A DNA stretch of 27,865 nucleotides, taken from JBKHDT01 sp049974825 (lineage in GTDB: Bacteria; Pseudomonadota; Gammaproteobacteria; Halothiobacillales; Halothiobacillaceae). Under the pieces are notes generated by a model. It was not told the origin of the DNA and ran no database searches. It was given only the letters and a program-made list of their open reading frames with translations. Where the stretch lies: positions 1 through 27,865 of the forward strand of contig JBNGDJ010000022.1 of NCBI GenBank assembly GCA_049974825.1, read 5' to 3'. A program made the translations under genes and the position numbers. Of this stretch, positions 22,880 through 27,865 are shown piece after piece. Position 1 is the first letter of the stretch, and each line of letters opens with the position of its first letter.

Positions 22880-24796
22880 ATGCGGCTTGTCCGCTTGATC
22901 CTTCGCTCGGCCGGGAAGCCTGCCGCTCGAAGGGCTGTGGCCGCTGTCGTTGCCGGGGTATTGGGTCTGTCCTGTGCGGCAATCGCCTCCGAGGGCGGCG
23001 CGATTCTCCGTATCCTGCCGGGGGACGCGGGTTGTGTCACCTTTCTGGGCAACGAGCCGGGTGCGCTTTATCAAGGCTGTCCGGCAGATGCGCGCATCCA
23101 GCGCCAGCACCCCTTGCCGGAGGAGTACCCCATCGATATCGCCTGGCGGCAGGCGGACCTGTTGCTTCTGACCCGCCACGGGATTTACCGGCAGATTCAG
23201 GATCGCTCCGGGTGGCAGAAACTGGCCGAACGCGGAGGCATGGCGCTTGATTGCGCACGGTCTACCTGTTGTGCGGTTTCCTGGGGCGGGGATGTTCACC
23301 TGCTTTCGGGGTCTGCAACCTTCGCTCCGGCGGTAAACGATGGTCTGCCGGATTCGCCCATGCAGATGGTCGTCATGCCGGATCAGCGGCAATGCCTGGC
23401 CGCGGGTTATGGTCGGGGCGTTTTCCGGATCGAGGCGGGCGCGCCGGCCTGGCATCCACTGAATGAAGGATTGCGTACCCGAAACCTGCTGACCATGGAC
23501 TGCCAGGCTGACCACTGCCTGGCGGGCACCTGGGGAGACGGGCTGTACCGGTTGAGCGATTCTGGCGGGCGTTGGGAACCTCTGGAGACGCTGGATGCAG
23601 AGCGTGTCTCGGTAGTGGCGCTGGAAGGCTCCCGGATCCTGGCCGTGACCGATCGCGGCTTCATGCGATCTGCCGATTCCGGCGCGACCTGGGCGCGGCT
23701 GTCGCTGCCCGGGGAACCAACCATCACCGCCGCGGCCGTGACCGAGGCAGGTGAGCACTGGCTGGGCGATGAGCGCGGCAGACTCTACCTTGCACGGGGC
23801 GATGAAAAGCCGACGCTGGTCCACGCGCCTGACCTGTATCACGTCGATGGGCTGACAAGCAGCCCGGACGGTTCCCTGTATGTGCTGATGGGCACGCGAA
23901 TTCTCCGAACAACTGACCCGCAAACCGGTCAATGGCGCCCTGTCACGTCTTTGCCGGATGACGAGCCGCTGACCGGCATGACGTCGGATCGGGAAGGCCG
24001 GTTGCTGGTCGGCTCGCTGCGTGACGGGATTTTTTGCCGCCCGCCCGCCGGGGAAGTCTGGCAACGCTGCATGGATGGTCTGCCGGAGGAGACGGGCGCA
24101 TTCGCCTTGCATCGCTCGGCTTCGGGTACGGTGTACCTGGTCACCTCCGGGCGCGGAGAGGCCGAGCAGCAGCTTTACCGCTGGCGCATTGCAGAGTCCC
24201 AATGGGTGCCTGTTGTTCTTGGCGGACGGCCCGAGGCCGAACCCTACCGCGTGCGCTGGCTTGAGGAGTTGCCGGGCGGCGTACTCATGGCCTACGGCAC
24301 CTACAGCCTGCTCTGGAAAAGGCCGGAGGAAGACTTCTGGCGGCAGATGTGGTTTGCGCGCACACCGGGCGAGCCACCAAGCGTGGATGCCGAGGGCCTG
24401 CTATGGGTCGAACGCGGCGGGTTTTTTTCATGGAACGAGCCGGGACAGACCCGCTGGCATACGGGAGAGCCTCCCGTGGCACGATGGCACGGGGGTATCT
24501 TGCTCCCGGATGGAAACTGGCTGGTACCCGAGCCCGGCGGGCACAGGTTGTCCCTGCTGGCAGTCGATGATGCGGGGCACCTGGCATCGGTCGGCCACTG
24601 GCCTGCTCCCATGTCCGGCCCGTTGCGATTCTCGTTGACCGCGGGCGGGCAAGTGGTTGCCGGCGGCTCGGACGGGTTGCGTCTTTACGATCGGGAGCGG
24701 GGCACCTGGCAGGACATTACCCCGCTGCCCGGTGGTTTCGAAGCCCCGCAGCAGGTGGGTCTGCCGAAGAATCCGTCCGCGCAGGAGGCACCGTGA
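22880..24796 (+). CDS. Exported beta-propeller protein with Asp-box (BNR-like) repeats, 638 aa
   Basis: It starts 2 nt after the previous stop. A signal peptide (1-37, AIA|SE) leads into a beta-rich protein with blade-like repeats. One canonical Asp-box is S264-A-D266-S-G268-A-T-W271; a second, degenerate one is S226-D-S-G-G-R-W232. Tandem GTWGDGLYRL/YGRGVFRIE/ERGRLYLA strings mark the blades. Several cysteines occur in pairs (for example 51 and 67, and CARSTCC near 127), suggesting disulfides. Asp-box propellers occur in sialidases and photosystem-assembly factors, but no catalytic set is visible, so a binding or scaffold role is more likely. It is coupled to the next gene by a GTGA overlap. 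Confidence 0.85.
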   Translation: MRLVRLILRSAGKPAARRAVAAVVAGVLGLSCAAIASEGGAILRILPGDAGCVTFLGNEPGALYQGCPADARIQRQHPLPEEYPIDIAWRQADLLLLTRHGIYRQIQDRSGWQKLAERGGMALDCARSTCCAVSWGGDVHLLSGSATFAPAVNDGLPDSPMQMVVMPDQRQCLAAGYGRGVFRIEAGAPAWHPLNEGLRTRNLLTMDCQADHCLAGTWGDGLYRLSDSGGRWEPLETLDAERVSVVALEGSRILAVTDRGFMRSADSGATWARLSLPGEPTITAAAVTEAGEHWLGDERGRLYLARGDEKPTLVHAPDLYHVDGLTSSPDGSLYVLMGTRILRTTDPQTGQWRPVTSLPDDEPLTGMTSDREGRLLVGSLRDGIFCRPPAGEVWQRCMDGLPEETGAFALHRSASGTVYLVTSGRGEAEQQLYRWRIAESQWVPVVLGGRPEAEPYRVRWLEELPGGVLMAYGTYSLLWKRPEEDFWRQMWFARTPGEPPSVDAEGLLWVERGGFFSWNEPGQTRWHTGEPPVARWHGGILLPDGNWLVPEPGGHRLSLLAVDDAGHLASVGHWPAPMSGPLRFSLTAGGQVVAGGSDGLRLYDRERGTWQDITPLPGGFEAPQQVGLPKNPSAQEAP

Positions 24797-26148
24797 AGAA
24801 AATCACCCTGCAAACCCTCCTGGGCACCCTGATCCTGGGGTTGACGGCGTTCTTCTGGTGGCTGCCGGCGCCGCAGTTGATGCAGGTCACTGAAATCGAC
24901 CTGGGGGCATGGCATGCCGAGCGGATGGGCCCGCAGAGAGAGATTGGCCTGGGACTGAGCCGGTTTACCGGGATGCCCGCCATCCGCAAGCCCGAGACAG
25001 CCTTCCTGCCCCTGGCCGAATTTGCCGATCGACAGTTCGAGAAGCCGCCTGCGCGTGTCGACGCGCAAGGCTGGCAGCAGCTTGTCTCCGGACGCGCCGG
25101 TCTGCCGGCGGATGATGCGCGTAATGTGCCTGAGGGCCCGGCTTTCTGGCTGCCCGTGGATGCCCCGGTGTTTGAAGGCGCCTCCAGTGGATTTGTCTCA
25201 GTTGCCGGCGCGGGGGATCTGACGTTCTTCCGGTTTCGGGCGCTTGCCGCCGATGATTTGTGGGACTACGCCATTCCCCCGTCGGTGCAGTTTCCCTGGC
25301 GCAGCATTCCATTGGCAGTCGCAGCGCTGTTGGTCGGCTTTGCCCTCTTGTGGTTTGGCCGCGCGCGCGGACTGGCCGATTCTTCCGTAGCCCGCGGATT
25401 GCGGCTGAGTCTTTCCTTGCTGATCCTGTTTGGATTGCTTTACCTGTATCTGCTCACCGGCGCCGTAGACAACATGGACATCAAGTACGCGATGATCCTT
25501 GTCTCGATTCCGCTGGTTCTCACCACTGCGCTGGCCATCATCTGGCTGAGCGCGAGCCTGCGTCGGCTGCGCAGGCTGATCAATGGGGAGGGACTCTGGG
25601 CCGACTGGGAACTGAACAAGACGCAGTGGCACGGGTACCTTGAGGCCCGAACGGCACGGCAGACTGCCCGGCACAAGGTCATGCTGGCCAGCCTGGGCGG
25701 CATCATGATCGCAGTGGCGGCGCTGTATGTCGCATTCGCGCCGGATCGGGACGGCACACTCTGGGTCGTTGTCACCCTGGCAGTCGTGTTTGGACTCGCC
25801 CTGCTGGCCGCGTTTTTCGTGCCTTTGTGGACGCGCCATCGACTGGCCCAGGCCGAACACCGGGTCTGGATCGGGGAAGGTGGCGCCCTGGTCGGCAACC
25901 AGTATTTCCGCTGGGCGGGCCTGGGCGCCCGTCCAAGGCAGGCGTGCCTGGTCAAGGAATCGGCCAGCCTGTTTTTGATCGAGCTTTCATTCGAGCAGAC
26001 ACAAGCTTATTTCGTCCAGGGCAACCCGATTTTCTACAAGCAGGAACACAGGGTCTGGGTGCCTGTGCCGGTTGAGCTTCGCGACCAGGGTCAGGCAGTG
26101 GTCGATCGGCTGTCCGAGTTCTTCGGCCTGAACGCCGAATCGAAATGA
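24793..26148 (+). CDS. Inner-membrane protein with six predicted helices, unknown function (451 aa)
   Basis: The GTG start overlaps the previous stop (GTGA) with AGGAGG 4 nt upstream. Hydrophobic segments lie at about 8-26, 171-188, 203-222, 233-253, 298-315 and 323-346. Between the first two is a periplasmic domain of about 140 residues; between helices 4 and 5 is a conserved-looking basic cytoplasmic loop LINGEGLWADWELNKTQWHGYL. The C-terminal 100 residues are a soluble beta domain, cytoplasmic if the count of helices is right. No named family was recognised. It may anchor the periplasmic assembly and pass a signal across the inner membrane. Confidence 0.85.
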   Translation: MKKITLQTLLGTLILGLTAFFWWLPAPQLMQVTEIDLGAWHAERMGPQREIGLGLSRFTGMPAIRKPETAFLPLAEFADRQFEKPPARVDAQGWQQLVSGRAGLPADDARNVPEGPAFWLPVDAPVFEGASSGFVSVAGAGDLTFFRFRALAADDLWDYAIPPSVQFPWRSIPLAVAALLVGFALLWFGRARGLADSSVARGLRLSLSLLILFGLLYLYLLTGAVDNMDIKYAMILVSIPLVLTTALAIIWLSASLRRLRRLINGEGLWADWELNKTQWHGYLEARTARQTARHKVMLASLGGIMIAVAALYVAFAPDRDGTLWVVVTLAVVFGLALLAAFFVPLWTRHRLAQAEHRVWIGEGGALVGNQYFRWAGLGARPRQACLVKESASLFLIELSFEQTQAYFVQGNPIFYKQEHRVWVPVPVELRDQGQAVVDRLSEFFGLNAESK

Positions 26149-26161
26149 CAGGCAAGTGCGG

Positions 26162-27214
26162 ATGAGTCGGGCAAGCAGGCGGGGGGCGCGCAGGTCATCG
26201 CGCTGGCTGGTCTTGGTCGGTCTCCTGCTGATCGGATTCGCCGCCTGGGGCCCCTTGCTGCTGGTACTGGGGGATTCGAGCGCTGCCGAAATCACCGAAC
26301 TGCGCCGGCAGGGCGGGACCGATGAATATGCGCGCTATTTCTGGAACGTCAGCTACCGCTTCCGTGACGCGGACGGGGCCATGCACAGCGGGCAGGCCCG
26401 CATTCTGGGCGATGCAATCAATCCGCTCAAGGGCAGGGGGCGAACGGTTCACTACCTGCCTGCGGCGCCCTGGATCAATGCACTGTCATTCCAGATCCAT
26501 CCGGGGCCAGTCCAGTTAGCCCTGGCGGCGATCGGGCTGTTCCTTATCTGGTCCACCCGGCCGGGACGCCCCAGTGCCAGGCATGGCGGCAGACGAAAAA
26601 ACCCGCCTGGATCAAACCGGACGCCCGCGCCGCAGGCTCCGGACGACGAAGCGGCGAGACGCTGGCTCCAGCGCTATCCGCGGCGTTATCGACAGTACGC
26701 TTGGCTGTTTTTCATCCTGCTGGTGGCAGGGGTTGGCGCGCTTCTGTGGTGGGAACTGGACGGGTTCGATGCGGACTGGTTCGCCGCGATGACCGGCTTC
26801 GTGCTGTTCACCGGCCTGCTGATGACCTGGAGCGGCCACCGCCGGCGACGGGCCTGGGTCGGGATCATCGAGGGAAAACGCGTCGAGCGCCGACCCATTC
26901 GGGACAGTGATGCCCAAGGGCAGTTGTGTGAGACGGCCATTCTTGAAATCCGCCTGCCCGGCCGGTCGCATCTGCTCAGGCAGTCCGTGACCCCGTCCAT
27001 GTACGCATATTTCGCCGTGGGCGACCAAGTCTTCAAGCTTGCTGGGTTCGACTATCCGGAAAAGCTGGCGGCGGACAGCTCCGGCCGGGTCTGCATCGTC
27101 TGCGGGGCCATACTGCCGGCTGATGCGAGCGGCCATTGTCCACGCTGTCGCGCGCCCCTCGTGGCGCAGGCGATCCTGCGCGAACAGATCAAACCGAAGG
27201 GAAGGAAAACATGA
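26162..27214 (+). CDS. Membrane protein with DUF3592-like domain and C-terminal zinc ribbon (350 aa)
   Basis: ATG 26162 is preferred; a GTG two codons earlier is possible. The first helix (about 16-38) and second (about 119-135) flank a small beta domain (EYARYFWNVSYRFRDADG..., ending in TVHYLPAAP) that fits the DUF3592 pattern. After a Pro/Arg-rich linker come two more helices, then a cytoplasmic beta domain. The end is a zinc ribbon with cysteines 311, 314, 326 and 329 (CxxC-x11-CxxC), which should face the reducing cytoplasm. The gene lies 13 nt after the previous stop and overlaps the next by ATGA. It may pair with the preceding membrane protein. Confidence 0.85.
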   Translation: MSRASRRGARRSSRWLVLVGLLLIGFAAWGPLLLVLGDSSAAEITELRRQGGTDEYARYFWNVSYRFRDADGAMHSGQARILGDAINPLKGRGRTVHYLPAAPWINALSFQIHPGPVQLALAAIGLFLIWSTRPGRPSARHGGRRKNPPGSNRTPAPQAPDDEAARRWLQRYPRRYRQYAWLFFILLVAGVGALLWWELDGFDADWFAAMTGFVLFTGLLMTWSGHRRRRAWVGIIEGKRVERRPIRDSDAQGQLCETAILEIRLPGRSHLLRQSVTPSMYAYFAVGDQVFKLAGFDYPEKLAADSSGRVCIVCGAILPADASGHCPRCRAPLVAQAILREQIKPKGRKT

Positions 27215-27441
27215 TGGAAATCCTGATCGGCATAGTGGTCATGGCCCTGTTTGTTGGGTTTGTCATGTGGAAGAACCGGGGGCGTGAGAAACCCCCGACG
27301 GACTGGGAGGGGGAGCAGTGGTGGGCCGAGCGGGAAGCGCGGAATCGCGAAGGCCCGTCGATTCGCTCATCATCGGAAGCGGGCAAATCCGGTGATCGTG
27401 AAGACAGCCGGGACAACGACGACGGCGACGGCGGGGATTGA
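27211..27441 (+). CDS. Small single-pass membrane protein (76 aa), last gene of operon II
   Basis: The ATG overlaps the previous stop and follows GAAGGAA at 6-7 nt. Residues about 3-20 (EILIGIVVMALFVGFVMW) are a transmembrane helix, followed by a basic stop-transfer and an acidic, disordered tail ending in DNDDGDGGD. An in-frame start further upstream (27136) would lie within the zinc-ribbon coding region and is less likely. Such small proteins often regulate or stabilise a larger membrane partner, here probably the zinc-ribbon protein. Function unknown. Confidence 0.75.
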   Translation: MMEILIGIVVMALFVGFVMWKNRGREKPPTDWEGEQWWAEREARNREGPSIRSSSEAGKSGDREDSRDNDDGDGGD

Positions 27442-27445
27442 CGGC

Positions 27446-27477
27446 AGGGCGCCTCGAAAAACCTTTCGAGGCGCCCT
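27446..27477 (+). terminator. Terminator-like hairpin after operon II
   Basis: AGGGCGCCTCGAAA (27446-27459) pairs perfectly with TTTCGAGGCGCCCT (27464-27477) around AACC, 4 nt after the last stop codon. The stem is very stable, but only two T follow, so it is an imperfect intrinsic terminator; it may act in mRNA 3'-end protection instead. Confidence 0.6.
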
Positions 27478-27594
27478 TTGGGGCAGGGATGCCCCAACGC
27501 GTCAACCGCGTAAGCGGTTGAAATAGCGTGAGTCCTTCGCGGGTCTCCCGCGAAGGACGACCTCGAAAAACCACAGGGAAGTGGTTTTTCGAGG
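27478..27594 (+). repeat. Hairpin array related to intergenic repeat (copy C)
   Basis: Four perfect stems in a row: TTGGGGCA-GGGA-TGCCCCAA (27478-27497), CAACCGC-GTAA-GCGGTTG (27503-27520), GTCCTTCGCGGG-TCT-CCCGCGAAGGAC (27532-27558) and a 14-bp stem CCTCGAAAAACCAC/GTGGTTTTTCGAGG with a 6-nt loop (27561-27594). The order and the form of the first two, an N-GGGCA stem then a stem closed by GTAA, followed by GCG-(T)GAG before the third, match copy B although the stem sequences differ. No gene was seen from 27442 to the window end. Confidence 0.7.
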
Positions 27595-27625
27595 TTCCCG
27601 GCAATCAATCACGCAAAGCCCTCCC

Positions 27626-27865
27626 ACACCCCTCGTTCCCAAGCTCCGCTTGGGAACGCCTGCCGGGCCTGGTCTGCATGCCCAACCACCGCGGTCAGGT
27701 AAAATAACCGCGGCCCGAGCACGGCACCCCGCGGCCCGAAACACACCCCCACACCCCTCGTTCCCAAGCTCTGCTTGGGAACGCCTACCGGGCTTGGTCT
27801 GCAGGCCCAGCCACCGCGGTCAGGTAAAATAACCGCGGCCCGAGCACGGCACCCCGCGGCCCGAA
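27626..27865 (+). repeat. 125-bp direct tandem repeat, second unit cut by window edge
   Basis: Units 27626-27750 and 27751-27865 align without gaps, with 5 mismatches in 115 positions. Each has a perfect 11-bp hairpin CGTTCCCAAGC/GCTTGGGAACG (27634-27658 and 27759-27783) and a CCGCGGT/ACCGCGG stem (27689-27713 in the first). The CGTTCCCAAGC hairpin is a familiar dispersed repeat in many Gram-negative genomes that is often mis-called as protein (SFPSSAWER-type translations). It is non-coding here. Confidence 0.9.

Noticed and set aside
20637..24202. Long antisense reading frames opposite the 1147-aa and propeller genes
   Set aside because: Composition typical of GC-rich shadows, and both sense genes have clear starts and domain patterns.
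27581..27832. Small ORF through the 27.6-27.8 kb repeats (PLVPKLRLGTP-type translation)
   Set aside because: It is the translation of a dispersed non-coding hairpin repeat, a known source of false gene calls.
27478..27865. CRISPR array
   Set aside because: The repeats are hairpin clusters and a 125-bp tandem duplication, without short identical repeats separated by unique spacers.

Overview
The window is a 27.9 kb stretch of high-GC DNA with every recognisable gene on the + strand. Codon-dense, tightly coupled operons (ATGA/GTGA stop-start overlaps), Sec signal peptides, LolD/FtsX-type and lipobox proteins, and the intergenic repeat ending in an inverted CGTTCCCAAGC hairpin all point to a Gram-negative bacterium, most likely a high-GC gammaproteobacterium. 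No rRNA, tRNA, CRISPR array, transposase or phage gene was seen.

Layout. (1) 1-301: right part of an intergenic structured repeat (copy A), the last codons of an upstream gene, a candidate promoter and a short hairpin leader. (2) 302-9925: operon I, four genes joined by 4-nt overlaps, all with export signals: a 1275-aa helical/coiled-coil protein, a 259-aa small periplasmic protein, an 896-aa protein with a new N-terminal domain plus three tandem lectin-like modules, and a 778-aa cysteine-bearing coiled-coil protein. (3) 9883-10441: repeat copy B, a second candidate promoter resembling the first, and a folded leader that ends in an intrinsic-terminator-like hairpin. (4) 10442-27441: operon II: periplasmic von Willebrand A (vWA) protein, LolD-like ABC ATPase, FtsX/MacB-like permease, periplasmic formylglycine-generating-enzyme-fold protein, two lipoproteins, an S41 protease with a PDZ domain, a 1147-aa protein sharing its N-terminal domain with operon I, a beta-propeller protein, two membrane proteins and a small membrane peptide. 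(5) 27442-27865: a terminator-like hairpin, a third hairpin array related in architecture to copies A/B, and a 125-bp tandem repeat running off the edge.

Interpretation. The run vWA protein / ABC ATPase / FtsX permease / FGE-fold protein / glycine-zipper lipoprotein matches the parts list of the Pseudomonas type VI secretion threonine-phosphorylation input module (PpkA periplasmic domain, TagT, TagS, TagR, TagQ). Here the PpkA-like part is a free secreted protein with no kinase domain, and no type VI secretion gene is visible. The shared N-terminal domain in the third gene of operon I and the eighth gene of operon II, together with the paired promoters, links the two operons. I infer one large, apparently undescribed, cell-envelope system of about 16 proteins: an orphan TagTSRQ-like sensor/transport module embedded among big periplasmic scaffold, lectin-like and propeller proteins. 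The functional role is not readable from sequence.
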